Assembly: GCA_027605045.1 (NCBI GenBank)
Contig: JAQFWX010000004.1
Location: 3,296,683-3,360,682, forward strand
Direction: 5' to 3'
DNA length: 64,000 bases
From: Phallus indusiatus
Taxonomy: Eukaryota; Basidiomycota; Agaricomycetes; Phallales; Phallaceae
Positions within the stretch are counted from its first letter, which is position 1; each line of letters opens with the position of its first letter. Below are positions 11,295 to 22,517 of this stretch, in pieces. A program made the translations under genes and the position numbers. A model generated the notes under the pieces. The model was not told where the DNA came from. It did not search any database and was given only the letters and a program-made list of their open reading frames with translations.

Positions 11295-12215
11295 TTATGG
11301 ATTGCAACGGTGTTCAAGCACATGATTAAACCATTGGACGGCTTTACAGTACAATTCCTTTTCTTCCTCACAGGTTGAAGCCGGCTTCTGATTCCTGATC
11401 TCCTCCATCTCGTGTCGAATTTCGCTGCTGCACTGAGCAGCATCATTTAACCGCAAAACCCTCGTGGGCTTCCATCCAATCGGAAGTCGTTGTTTTGTAA
11501 AGAAATCCGCGACAAGGCCTTCGTCCACGTACCACTGTCCTTGTTCGTCTTGTTTGCCGAATATTTGTATGACCATAGCGAACTCTGCACGACCTAGTTC
11601 CGCATGCAGAACATCCAATGGGCTCTTGGATTCCTGCTCCCTTTCGACCCTATATTTTGCAATTATAGCCGTCGTGAACACATCCACACCGCCGGGGTGT
11701 AGAGGGTGGGCGGCGCTACAAAACCGCTGCAGGAGAGCAGGATCAACTGGGGTAGGGGCGTATTCGACACCGTCGCAATCATCTTGCTTTGGGTTGGCAT
11801 CATCGTGTACCAAGCTGGCATTATGTTCAATCAAGTTGTGTATAGCTGTTTCGTGCAGATCAAAGGGGTGTGTAAATCGCCTTCGAAGCAACGTAAATGA
11901 TCCGATGGCCATAAAGAGCGCAAATCCAGAGGAAAGTCCGAACGCTTCTTCCAGAGAAGTTCTAATGTCCGTGAAGGTTATTTGTCGGCCATTTCGAGGT
12001 AAATAGCCATGGTTGGCGAGGGTGTTGAGTGCGGGACATGGAGCACGAGAACAGTCTTTTGTTGGTGCGATGAAGCGATGTGGGTCAACATCGTCAGATG
12101 GAAGAGACATCTGCACCGAGTTTTTTCTAAAAGGGCACGAGGAGGGTTTTATAGGAGAGGTTTCAGTGGAAGGGGGTGAATTTTGGGAAGTTGGTGTGAT
12201 AATTGTACCAGGCAT
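11295..12215 (-). CDS. Heme-thiolate peroxidase (chloroperoxidase/UPO family), no signal peptide
   Basis: A single exon of 306 codons. The proximal heme-thiolate motif is present: APCPALNTLANHGYLPRNGR (Cys ligand in PCP). The distal motif reads IEHNASLVHDD where chloroperoxidases have EHD-x-S and UPOs EGD-x-x-R, so the acidic Mg2+ ligand position is Asn. The candidate acid-base Glu is in LGRAEFAMVIQIFG. The family uses H2O2 to halogenate or oxygenate organic compounds. The N-terminus (MPGTIITPTSQNSPPSTETSP) is Ser/Thr/Pro-rich and has no hydrophobic leader, so secretion is not predicted. The only hydrophobic run (GFALFMAIGSFTLL) lies inside the fold. It is short, intronless and convergent with the NifS-like gene. 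Confidence 0.85.
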   Translation of the reverse strand: MPGTIITPTSQNSPPSTETSPIKPSSCPFRKNSVQMSLPSDDVDPHRFIAPTKDCSRAPCPALNTLANHGYLPRNGRQITFTDIRTSLEEAFGLSSGFALFMAIGSFTLLRRRFTHPFDLHETAIHNLIEHNASLVHDDANPKQDDCDGVEYAPTPVDPALLQRFCSAAHPLHPGGVDVFTTAIIAKYRVEREQESKSPLDVLHAELGRAEFAMVIQIFGKQDEQGQWYVDEGLVADFFTKQRLPIGWKPTRVLRLNDAAQCSSEIRHEMEEIRNQKPASTCEEEKELYCKAVQWFNHVLEHRCNP

Positions 12216-12353
12216 GTTACGATACGATGTAGAGTATGATATTAGTGTAAATTATATGTGAAGTAGTGAAAGAAGATAGTAAAAGAGTAGGGTGGAGAAT
12301 GATACTAGTGTAGTGTGAATGCGAGTTATGGTTGAGTGTTGAATATTAGCTTC

Positions 12354-12361
12354 TTTATATA
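12354..12361 (-). promoter_or_regulatory. TATA-like box for the heme-thiolate peroxidase gene
   Basis: TATATAAA on minus, about 140 bases upstream of the start codon at 12215. A plausible core promoter placement from sequence only. Confidence 0.4.
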
Positions 12362-14260
12362 CAATTTTCTACTTCCACGGCAGCAGAGCCTTTACTGTTC
12401 GTCGTAAATGCACGTGAGATCGGCCAAGGCATCGCCCCGAAGCCAATTATGATGTTCAATTGGGAATGGAAGCCCTAACGTGGAAATACATTAGCACCGG
12501 TTGGATTCATCAATTGGCCAATGAGCTTTCAACTCTTCCGAAGAGTTGATCTCGTTATCTATACAAGGGACTTTGTGGCCATCAATCACAGCGCGAAAAT
12601 CATTTATTTATAATTGCCGATAGCCTCTGATACGACTGGGAAATTGATCCAGCGTTTACTGAGGCTGTTCAATCTTCCTGATGGGATGATATGACCTCTT
12701 CTCCATTTGAATCACTATCATATGTTCCTCCTTCCCGTGCCTTGCGCACATGCGATAAGGAGATAAAGCCGCATAGCAAGTTCATGCATTATATTTTTTA
12801 TTGATTGTGAATTCCAGCGCGCGCATCAGGCTATCGAATATTAAGACATCACCTCTCCGGGGTATCCGGGGCGTGCAGCCTGAGTACTGTGGTAACGACT
12901 AGGAACCTGAATCACCTGTTACTACCTTGTGTTTCCTATCCACCAAATTCATGACTCACGTCTACCAGAATTAGTATTGAAGCAGTGTGAGAGCTGTCAA
13001 CTCAGCAGGACCCATGATTGGTAGTCATGTATACTACTACTTTGCCATCTGCTACGTTGGCTGAACTTGATGACCAGTCGCTGTTGCTCTGGAGAGTTGT
13101 CTACTCGACTCAGGACAATTGAATACGTAACCACAAGAAGTCTCGAGTCGAAGTATCAAGTTGGGATCCATTGCGATAATCTGCAAAACCGATTGGTCCG
13201 CCTTGTATCGTCCAGTGGATCCAGTTGGCTTTTCGATGGTGATGATATACATACGTTAATCATGAAGTTTCCATGTAAGATTGCCTCAGCTGGCACTGGC
13301 CCCTAGGTTTCCGGTTGGTTCCCGTGATGATGGAAAACATTATTTTGCAACATAACTAGGTCGATCGCGTTATTACCGTATAATTAGAATGTCAAGCTGC
13401 TTAAGCATGGCTGGTTAATCGTCATCCTCCTTAATTAAAATGTGAGAATTTGAAGAAACAAAAGGCGATCTGCGTGGGTGGTACCGGTGTCTCGATCAAA
13501 GATCATCCATAAACTGAGTTTATACTCCGCGGTATCATCAACTTAGGGCTGTCTGAGTCGTTAATGAGTCGTCATACATCATGCATAAGTAGTTTGTCAG
13601 TAGAAACTACTGACAGAAGTCTAAAGTACGTAAGCTGCCTGTCAAAAGAAATGCTCACAGCTACGAGAGACCATGATTGAAACGAGTTGAATATGTGGAT
13701 GAGATGCCGTTTTCTTTTACCAAAGCAACGGATGAACCAGCATAAATTTCCATATTGGGCACAAACCTCTCTTCACACTTGGACTACTCGGGTAGAGCTC
13801 CGCAGGACCTTCGGAGCTTTACATGTCCGTGCCGAACGATGCGTCGATGATTGATGAGGGTGACGCCGGTAAGGGGTGGCAACCGTACTGCGACTTGACC
13901 GCGACGGCGTTTTTCGTACCGTATCCGGACCGTACTCGATTCCTTACGGTACTGTACAGTCAGTATTACGTCCGCATACGGATAATTACTTGTACGAAAT
14001 ATTGTAAGCCAATTAGACTCTTTTTCTAGTAGTCAGTAAGACGACTATAGTAGTAGAAAAGAGGTGACGCGCTTCAGTACGCGTATAGGGGCGTGATCCT
14101 GGCGTTGAAGGAAAGGATATCCGAATGTGCAGATTATAAGATATTTTTCTAGTAATGTTTAAAGTAAAAACATCTAGATATTACAAGAAAACCACCTAAA
14201 ATCCCAGGACCAAAACGCAATGAATGTGTGATCACGTCATACTGCCTATTGTGAGACAAA
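12362..14260. other. Gene-poor stretch, 1.9 kb
   Basis: No gene supported. Overlapping short open frames on both strands around 13052-13306 have no domain. A 19-base hairpin (GTCAGTAG, 3-base loop, CTACTGAC) lies at about 13595-13613. Around 13900-13990 the text is rich in TACGG/CCGTA words in both orientations, which may be a transposon remnant. Confidence 0.4.
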
Positions 14261-15437
14261 CACTGTGGAAAAAACCCCCACTGAAGTAAGTGGTATTCAG
14301 TGGGTATGACCACTGAGTGACATTATTCAGTGGTCGGTTAGTGGTCATACCCACTGATAATCAGTGGTAACTCAGTGGCCAGTCAGTGGTCAGTGGGAAG
14401 TCAGTGGTTCATTACCACTGACTCCAAGATTTAGTGGTGATTGAGTGGTAATGGTGCCACTGAATTTCAGTGGTGGGCCAGTGGTGGGTCAGTGGGTGAC
14501 AATATGCAGAGGTTCTATACCACTGAAATACTACAACATGCTTAGTCTATAAGCCTGTAATTATTTATTTATTTTTTTAATGAAAAAAATTTTTTTGGTT
14601 AAGTTGCTTAGCATACATTGCACGTGATGTGACGCGTGGCGCGTAACTCGCTGTGTTTGAATCGGAGTTGAAAAGTGACTGTATGCGCGTATAACGTTTT
14701 TAAGCCTCACTTCACTTTTTTCTCACCTCACCCCGCCCTCTCATCATCCCACCACCATCCACACCACCATCCACGGTCCATGCCACGGTCCATGCACCGT
14801 TCACGCCACCATCCACGCCGCCATCTACGCCGCCATCCCATTCCGCCACCCCATTCCGTCGCCACCCACACCCTTTCGCATCGTCCGCGGGGCCTGTCAT
14901 GACGCGTGACGATTCAGAGCTACACAACGCTAGCCCAGTATTAGAGTGAGTCATACACAATTCATGTCGCGTGTTACTTATTATGAATAATGCCCACAGA
15001 CGAAGAAGATTTCACTACTCGTGTGGCGCGCTTTACGGGACGGTTGAGTAAGCGAGAGGAGATTGGGACCTGGGTGCAGTTGGGAGACCAGCAACATTTT
15101 AGTAGTATTCATTAGTATAAACCTTTTGTGTATATAATTACATGGATTTTATTACAAATAAACATGACTTACATAATAAATAAGTAACGAAACGAACGAA
15201 AAATAAATGCACGGGCCGTGGAACTGCCATATAACTTATCGAGGACTTATCACTTAACTTTCAGTGGAAAATGCCACTGAGCACCACTGAACTTCAGTGG
15301 TTTTTACCACGGAAACGGCGGAAGTTCCGCTGATTTTCAGTGGTCAGACCACTGACAAATCACTGGAATTCAGCGGGCGTATCCACTGGGTAACCACTGA
15401 GTATCAATGGTATTCAGTGGTGATATTTTCCACAGTG
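14261..15437. mobile_element. CACTA-like non-autonomous DNA transposon (about 1.18 kb)
   Basis: Both ends carry the same inverted terminus: CACTGTGGAAAA at 14261, and its complement ending CAGTG at 15437. Similarity continues inward (CCACTGAA...). The 3-base target duplication appears to be AAA on each side. CACTA/G termini, a 3-bp duplication and dense subterminal repeats are the hallmarks of the CACTA/EnSpm (CMC) superfamily, whose fungal branch includes Plavaka-type elements. About fifteen copies of CCACTGA/TCAGTGG lie in the first 270 bases and about nine in the last 190. The middle has an AT-rich patch (about 14560-14600) and a C-rich Pro/Ser/Thr- or His-coding tract (14720-14900) followed by a possible intron. 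No transposase domain is visible, so it would need one in trans. Confidence 0.75.
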
Positions 15438-18130
15438 AAAGTTCATCGCAGCCTATCACTGACGCACACGGCCCGAACCTAACACCCAAAGAACCTCCAA
15501 GTCGTGGATGGTGATGGTATTGTAAGTTGTCCGACTCAGAGCAGCCTCTAATTCATCCTTTCTTACTTAAAACCCTCTCAAAAGTCTGAAATCAAAGTTA
15601 GCTTCGGGCCGACATCATCGTGACTCGTGAGTACAACACTCAGCCAACACTCAGCTTCAAATTGGCAATAATTCTAATTCGAACTTGAATGCATATGGTC
15701 TCGGAGAGGATCCGAGATCAGTAACGTGGAGCAAAATACCGATAAGAAAAATGCTTGTATATATTCGATATTTTGGCCCTTTATAATTTTTAACATTCAC
15801 ATTCTCGTCCGCAACTCACGAAGGTGGTGAGAAAACTCCCTTCACAGCCTCAGGAATCAGATACCGGCCTCAGATAATACATTTACACCAGTGGCAATCC
15901 ACAGTTACACCCTTCTATCTATAAAGGTGTTCTGGCTTTATCGTCATAGAAAATCTTCCTGTTAGTTCCAAACGTGAAGTCCTCGAGGTGCGCCCGTGAA
16001 CGTCATTTCTTCAACACATCCCTTCCGTAAGCCATTTGTAGCAACTTCCTTACTCATTCGGTTTCTCTTTTTCTCTGTGTAAGTCCAGAGTCGGGCGGTG
16101 CACTCAGAATATTGGGGAAACAAAGAAGCATACCTCTCCAACGCCGACACTTTGACTGTCCGAGAACAACATAGCTTATATTTGGTAAGCTATACACAGC
16201 GGTTATGAGATTATCATTATCTATGCTTCTTCCGTATCTGAGCGGTTTGCAACTGCACTAGTCAGGATCTGGTACGAATGTACGAATGTATACAGCGTGT
16301 TAACTTCCAGAGTTTCACAGGTTGACAAAACGAGGTGAAAAGAAAGTTTTGTGTTTCAAATGGTGTCCGAAAATCGCACTGGGGAACCAGAACGCGGACC
16401 GAGGGCCGAGGACGCACAAACAAAACCGCCATTCTCTCTACCAGAAGACAGGTCATAGTGGTACCACTTGTTCATAATCCCGAGTTTGAATACCAAAATA
16501 AGATAAATGTATACCGCACGCATAGTCACCGGCGCACGCGGCTGAAAACGTTTGATCTTCTTTTGACTTCTTTCGAATGCCTGTATGGCACTCGGAACCG
16601 ACTTCCTGAGAATGTGAACTAATATCTCCAAAATTTTTTCACAATTCACGTCAGAGAGAAGAAGGGCTAGGTTCTGTTTAGGTTCCTCCAGTGTATTTGC
16701 CAAATGTATTTGAACTTCACCTAAACTTGGTTCTCAGATCTGAGAAATTTTCAGGGTCCTCCACGTGCGAATTTGATCTTGGTCGGGCATCTAGAACTTG
16801 ACGTTCGACTTCTCTTAATTTAATTCCGAAGAAAGTTAGACTAGCTAAGACGATTCGAGGAAAAAAGGGTACATGTGTATGTATAATAACCTGAAAAATC
16901 AGGTTTAGCGACCCGGAGAATGCTCGATAATACCTTAATTACGCCCGTCATATTGATTCTCGGATGGATCAATTCATCGTGATTCGTCAGCAGTATGCAG
17001 TTATGTAACAAAATTTTGCTTTTCGCCATTGCCAAATGAATTGATCATGGCTTACCCGCCCGGTGAGAATTTCATCCCATCTCAAACGTTGAATATTACA
17101 CGGTTTCATTAACCATTGATGATCATGGGTATCATATTGTGTGTTGTGCGTGAATCGACATATTGTCCGGTGAGGTTTACCCCATATCGGATGATCAATC
17201 CTGAGTGCCAGTGTAGTGTTTACACGATGATGAGTTTTGAACTCCCGAAGCTCTCGAAGCTTGTAAGCTTGTGCTTTCCCCATGGCGAGACCTTTTAAGT
17301 GCCTATTGAATATTCAGTAAGCACCACCTCCAGGCAATTCAAAAATTTCGAAGTATAGGCTTTCCATACACGGTTGAATGGGTTGACGTTGACGTCAAAG
17401 ACCGCACCCTTGGGAGGAGTCTAAGCCTAATACATCTATAGATTGTCAAGGTTCGATGGTCGGACCTTAGGCAAGTCTCTAGTTCTGGAACGGTTAATAA
17501 ATTTGACATCAAACTGGCCTTACTAAACGGTTTTATTTTCATCTGCGCACTATACACAACCGTCGGTTGGGAAGAACTCAAAGCTCAAGCGTATAAACTG
17601 AACTTCTGTCCGAGCCTCATGGTTCATGCTTAGCTTTTACGTTAACCTGTGAAAATTTGTACTTCAGCCTGAAACGTTCTCTCCCATTTCTGGTTAACCC
17701 CGGAATCGTTACTTACCGAATGCGTTGTGCGGGGCTGATATTGAACCGAATTACGCCAGTAGCAGAGGCGTAACACTCGTTCCCAACATGCTGGCGTACG
17801 TCTAAGTCGTAACTAAACGATTGAGACACGCATTGTTTCTTCGTTCAACCTGTGTACCATCTTATTTTCTCCGATTTCGCCTAATATCTGACTAACTAAT
17901 AATAGCTGCTGTCAGTGTCAATGGGTCGCGCAATCTGAGGACACATACAGTAATTTTAATAATACATGAAAGTTTTTGTTATTGCGATCATGGTTCCTTC
18001 TCTCAAATGTGTTTTCCTCCGTTCCGCTCAGCTTGCAACGAAAATAGTTCACTGATACATTCAAGTTTGTTCTTCGTCCGCCCATGATCATGGTTTACGT
18101 ACTTTACGGCAAGTCAGCAGCAGATGGATG
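15438..18130. other. Gene-poor stretch, 2.7 kb
   Basis: No gene supported. Short open frames on minus at about 16356-16703, 16987-17283 and 17339-17581 have ordinary composition but no family motif and no clear splice chain linking them. They may be a decayed gene or element. Confidence 0.4.
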
Positions 18131-18138
18131 TATAAAAG
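18131..18138 (+). promoter_or_regulatory. TATA box for the DUF6593 gene
   Basis: TATAAAAG about 80 bases upstream of the ATG at 18211, followed by an A-rich, C-containing leader (AACAATCACCCACCCAACG) typical of fungal 5' ends. Confidence 0.55.
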
Positions 18139-18210
18139 TATGTATGTATCATCCCTCAAAATACCTCAAGCGAGAAGCAAAAAAAAAAGCTAACAATCAC
18201 CCACCCAACG

Positions 18211-18961
18211 ATGTCAGATAATCGCCTTGACAAAACTACACTTGGTCTCCCACTTTTCCTCGAAGACACGACCGGATTCTGGCAAGGACCGACCGACTTT
18301 TTCGACATATACGATAGACCCCCATTCATCCACGTCCGAAATCGAGTTGACCTTGTTTCTCGGAGAATGCGGATTGACATTTTTGAACTCGAGACAACAG
18401 TGTCAGCGTCAACGACGTCCAATAATGATAGTAGCAGTAGTACGCGGGTGCCGGTGACTCCGAGGTCGTCACACTCGCGGTATGGCTCTCGAAGCGGGAT
18501 ATCACTTCATCTGGAACCGGACGTACATGGGAATATTGTGTGCATGAATAGTGATACCCGAAGACGCGTGGCTGCGGAGAGTTGGTTATGTAAATGTGAA
18601 AGTGGTGGAAGGTCGGTTTGATTGTGAAGACAAAACTTTTTTTGTTTTTTCAACTGTCTCTGTTTTAGACAATTTCAAGCCTCGGACGGTGAGATTTACA
18701 GATGGTCGTTTCGAAATTTGGGGCACGATGTTGAGTGGACGGTAAGAGAACATCACATTCTCTAGCTATATATTTAGATCCTAACCGCCTCATCTTTTCT
18801 TTTCTAAACAGTGCATCAACATGGGAAGAAATGAAATCGTCGCACATTACGATCTCAAAAGCGAATTTGAGCCTCCATATTCTACATCGGGGAACGTGTT
18901 GATAATATACGAACTTTGGACTGATTTAGCAATAGGCGAGTTTTTTTTTTTTCTGAATTAA
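18211..18961 (+). CDS. DUF6593-type protein
   Basis: Three exons. Exon 1 starts MSDNRLDKTTLGLPLFLEDTTGFW, covers an N-terminal strand-rich part (DRPPFIHVRNRVDLVSRRMRIDIFELE), then a Ser/Thr-rich linker. The central part reads GGRQFQASDGEIYRWSFRNLGHDVEW and the last exon NEIVAHYDLKSEFEPPYSTSGNVLIIYELWTDLAIG. The dG-x-x-Y-x-W and vAhYd words are those I associate with the basidiomycete family DUF6593, which has no known function. Donors GTCGGT and GTAAGA keep frame. The stop at 18961 follows a T-run; a GC-type donor at that point cannot be excluded, so the exact C-terminus is uncertain. Likely cytosolic, as no leader or membrane segment is seen. Confidence 0.6.
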
Positions 18962-19234
18962 GGCGATTTAAAAGTTTATAAATTGTCGGCGTTAGAGTTT
19001 GTTGCTTCGTTGATTATGATGCGACATCTTTTGACTATTGGGGCCTTATAACGTGCCACTACGGAAGCATTAAATGTACATATGTACATTGTCCCATTGC
19101 TTATCAATTATATGTACCCACGTTTGTACAAATTTGTGTATTTCACATCTTTCGTTGCATATGAATAATAAATAGCATGTCGATAAATTAATAAATACCA
19201 AAACGAATAAAAAAATGTTTTAAAAAGAGTGTTT

Positions 19235-20643
19235 TCATCTTTGTTGCGTCTTGACGAATTGTTCCGAAACCCACTCAACAATATCTTTCATGAAATCAGT
19301 CCCGTTCGTCTCTAGTATTGTTGCGAGTATAGGAGAGCAATGGATGCCATTCGTCTCCGAAAATAGTTTAACGCCTGCTTTGGTGCCCCTGATGGCCTTG
19401 TCGAGTTCATCCCCAAAATGTTCAATATCCTCGGCCATTGTTTCTTTCGTTCCGCGGGTGATAAGAATATGACTCGTTGTCTTGTACGTGTCGTGCCACC
19501 ACTCTGCGGAGGCGTTAAAAGGTTGCTCCCAGTTAAGTTCTTGGAATGCTACACTGGCAGTTTCTTTGCCGGTGCTTGATCGTGGTTCTTCGGACTTAGG
19601 ACTTGTGGTGGCATTTCCTCTCTGTTTCATGAGAGAAGACCAAGTGTTGACAACTTTGACTGGGACGAAATCTATGATACCATGGTTATGAAAGCCGACG
19701 ACCTTGTTATCCTCGACGCGATTTTCATCTAGAGATACCCAAGGCGATATGGCGAATATTCCGGCAAGCTGAGAGCGAGATATTGTATTAGCTGCGGGGA
19801 ATGAGATGGGTTCAATCGAGGGATGGGGATGGAGAAGATGAGAAAGGAGCTGGAAGAGTAGTAGACCGCCTGAGGAATCGCCCGCTAAAAGAATGTTTGA
19901 TGGTGAAACGTTGGAATTGAGTAGGTAGCGAAATGCTTGAGCGGCTTGGTTGAGTTGAGTTGGGAAATGAGCAAAAGGGATTAGAGCTGCATTAGAGGTT
20001 GTTATTTCGTCAAACGAAAGAAAAAAAAGATATGACCATGAGAACACTCGCACGTACTGTATTCAAGAAAGGCAACTCTTAAATCGATATTAACTCTATC
20101 TTTCACTCTAAGACGAATGTTGTTCATGAATGTGATGTGCTTTTGGTTAAGTGGAGTGACGAAACCGTCGCCTATAATTAGATAGTGAATCAGAATAAAC
20201 AATTGCATGATCAGAAAAGTGGGACGCACCGTGAAGATACAAGATAACCTTTTGAGCATCTTCCTTTCCAATCCAGTGTAACTTAGCACCATCTTCGCCC
20301 AAGATATCCGTCTTCTCACGCATACCCTCAACTTGACCGTGTTTCTTGATCCATTTCCGATAAGCATTTGAACCGGACCCAGAGAGCCATTGCAATTGAA
20401 GTGGTGTACATAAGTCGAGTAAGGTTCGTGTATAGGCTCGTTTGACATATGCAGTGAAGCTTAGATTCACTCTTACTGTTTCGTAGTCCAAAACTGCACC
20501 AAACGACGAGAATACTAAAGAAAAGGAGCGAAAAGGTCGTAAAATAAGAAACGAGAGCTTTTGCCAATCCACGTACTCGCAGATGACACATTTACAATGG
20601 CTTTAAGCTTGTCGTGTGCTGTGAAATGGATGTGTGAAGCCAT
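19235..20643 (-). CDS. Alpha/beta hydrolase, HSL-type esterase (copy 1)
   Basis: About 410 codons. The start at 20643 (MASHIHFTAHDKLKAIV) is chosen because the first intron then matches the paralogue at 40996-42397. Oxyanion motif HGDGF spans an intron; nucleophile in LLAGDSSGGLLLFQ; Asp candidate in ETMAEDIEHFGDEL; His in NGIHCSP. The family hydrolyses ester bonds of lipids or acylated small molecules, and related fungal proteins include steryl acetyl hydrolases. The usual HGGGF is HGDGF here, whereas copy 2 has HGGGF. There is an insert of about 30 residues (KQRGNATTSPKSEEPRSSTG) between motifs. The N-terminal segment is moderately hydrophobic but not a clear leader. An alternative start at 20572 would skip the first intron. 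Confidence 0.85.
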
Positions 20644-21050
20644 GGGGTGGAACGATGGTGAAGACGTCGAATGAGAGAACGCGAAACGAACTCCGTTGGG
20701 CCTAACTTCTTTTCCCTTCGGACACGGGCGCAGTTTGGCACTAAGGCCTCATTTTGCGGCATGGCTGTGCTACGTACCATAAGTACATCAAAACATTGAT
20801 CTCCGACTCCAGTTCTACTCACCAAGAACAATGATGTTACGGGCAGCAAGGGCATGAAAGAGAACCCCATTACATACAAAGGAGCCGGCTTCGAAACCCG
20901 CTTGCCGATGGAGATGACGTATGTAACAACAAAGTCAGCCCCAGCCAGACATGACATCATAATTTTGGTAGAACGACTTGATATTTATTCCGAAAAGAAT
21001 GTTAGCCTCAGGAGACAACCAAAAACGAACTCGCTCAAACGACACGAAAT
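20644..21050. other. Divergent promoter region
   Basis: About 400 bases between hydrolase copy 1 (minus) and the hypothetical ORF at 21051 (plus). Open frames crossing it have no domain. Nothing else seen. Confidence 0.4.
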
Positions 21051-21689
21051 ATGGCAAGCTACGAAACAATAGTTACCATTCCTAACTGCTCTATATCACA
21101 CGTTATTAATCCATCTACGGTCATACCGCTCACCACCGGAGATCTTACCCTGACCAGGTTCTCCACAACAGCGTCGAATGTCCCATCCGCACCTGTGGCG
21201 ATAGATCTGCAAGCATCTTCCACAAATACTCATACAGATGTCGAAAATTCCCACTCTGAATCACCCCATCCTCGCGTTCCAGACCAAACCATTACCAACA
21301 ACACCAAACCCATTTTCACATTACAAATCAATCAAATGGCCTTTCCCCTATCGAAGTCTACCACGTTCGGGACAGACACAAACTCTTTGAGACGGTACAT
21401 GTTCGTCCCCGATTTAGGTCCAATGGGCCAGAACGCCCAAGGTGGATACGTTCGTTTGGATTTGCCTGAAAGTGCTATCGAACCCGTTTCTGCTGATGGC
21501 AAGACCACGCAACAAGACCAGTTCGAACAAGCTTTGGTCGCAGAAGGGTTGCTGAAGGAAGGGTGGGAGGCAATTCAGGAGGATATTACCAAAAGCGTCA
21601 AGGAGACGGTTGATAAAATCCGGGATAAAGTGACAAACACTTTATCTACTGACTCAGGAAGAACACCACCGGTGGCGCTAGGGCCGTAG
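21051..21689 (+). CDS. Hypothetical protein, single exon
   Basis: A 212-codon intronless frame, ATG to TAG. It starts MASYETIVTIPNCSISHVINP, has a Ser/Thr-rich stretch, then a more conserved-looking core (KPIFTLQINQMAFPLSKSTTFGTD, RRYMFVPDLGPMGQ, GGYVRLDLPES). It ends with a charged helix (EAIQEDITKSVKETVDKIRDKV). No signal peptide or membrane segment. Codon use and length argue for a real gene. I do not recognise the family. Confidence 0.55.
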   Translation: MASYETIVTIPNCSISHVINPSTVIPLTTGDLTLTRFSTTASNVPSAPVAIDLQASSTNTHTDVENSHSESPHPRVPDQTITNNTKPIFTLQINQMAFPLSKSTTFGTDTNSLRRYMFVPDLGPMGQNAQGGYVRLDLPESAIEPVSADGKTTQQDQFEQALVAEGLLKEGWEAIQEDITKSVKETVDKIRDKVTNTLSTDSGRTPPVALGP

Positions 21690-22517
21690 ACGTTCAAATT
21701 CCCGTAGACAACAACATGCACGATTTTTTACATTTGTCAATGTATACTTACATCTGTGATTTATCCTATATAACTTGACACGATAATCATAACAGTCGCG
21801 AGATCAAAGCAGATGACACGCTTATTTTCAATCGGCGCTTCAAGATCTGGTAGACGCACGTGGTTTTTTCTCTTCAGTCTTCGCATCCAGACACGTAAAA
21901 CAAGTTTTGTGTTGCATTGACACGTCGAATCGCCTTATTGTGAAATGTCGGCGATTATCGAAATATCGAAGAAGCTTGGTTTGATTGATTCTCATTTTAA
22001 GATACAAACCATATCAAGATAAGTCTTAAAAGAAGTTCAGAATTTGGATTATCGCCTCCGGCATATTCTCGCTCAGTGAGGTAAACGCAGGACGTCGGGT
22101 TAATATCGGGTTCTATGTAAGAAGACCGATGTTTAATTCTGCGTCCAAATATACTGAAAGTTCAAGTGTTCAGGATTTATATTTGTCATGTGTCCACCTG
22201 CTTTCAGCTTACACGCAGAACTACTGGTGCTCTACGTGGAGTCTAATATTCAAGTAAAGTTGAAAAATTCAGTTTCTAACAGGGCTTTTTGCTCAGTGCA
22301 TATCTTTTTATGAATGAATGAAAGAACAACAAAGAGCATGTTCATAATCATTCATCACACGTCTTCCGGACCGTCATACAATACAGGAGCCCGTTTCGTG
22401 ACTTCCAAACACTACTCATGTGATCAACAGTCGTATGATAAAACTATATCGTCTTCAGCTATTAAAGAAGACGTGTTATCTCTGTGGAGCCGGTTTGCGT
22501 CCGCTTACGCTGCAACA
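21690..22517. other. Intergenic, GH3 promoter region
   Basis: About 830 bases. The GH3 reading frame is open upstream to 22314, but the signal peptide places the start at 22518. No other gene seen. Confidence 0.45.

Noticed and set aside
11464..12006. 180-codon plus-strand open frame
   Set aside because: It is antisense to the heme-thiolate peroxidase exon and has no domain; a shadow of that gene.
13052..13306. Overlapping open frames on both strands
   Set aside because: Both are short, without splice partners, signal peptide or known domain.
14675..14902. His/Arg-rich frame inside the CACTA-like element
   Set aside because: It is one frame of a short C-rich repeat; the other frames are Pro/Ser/Thr-rich. 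No transposase motif and no evidence of translation.
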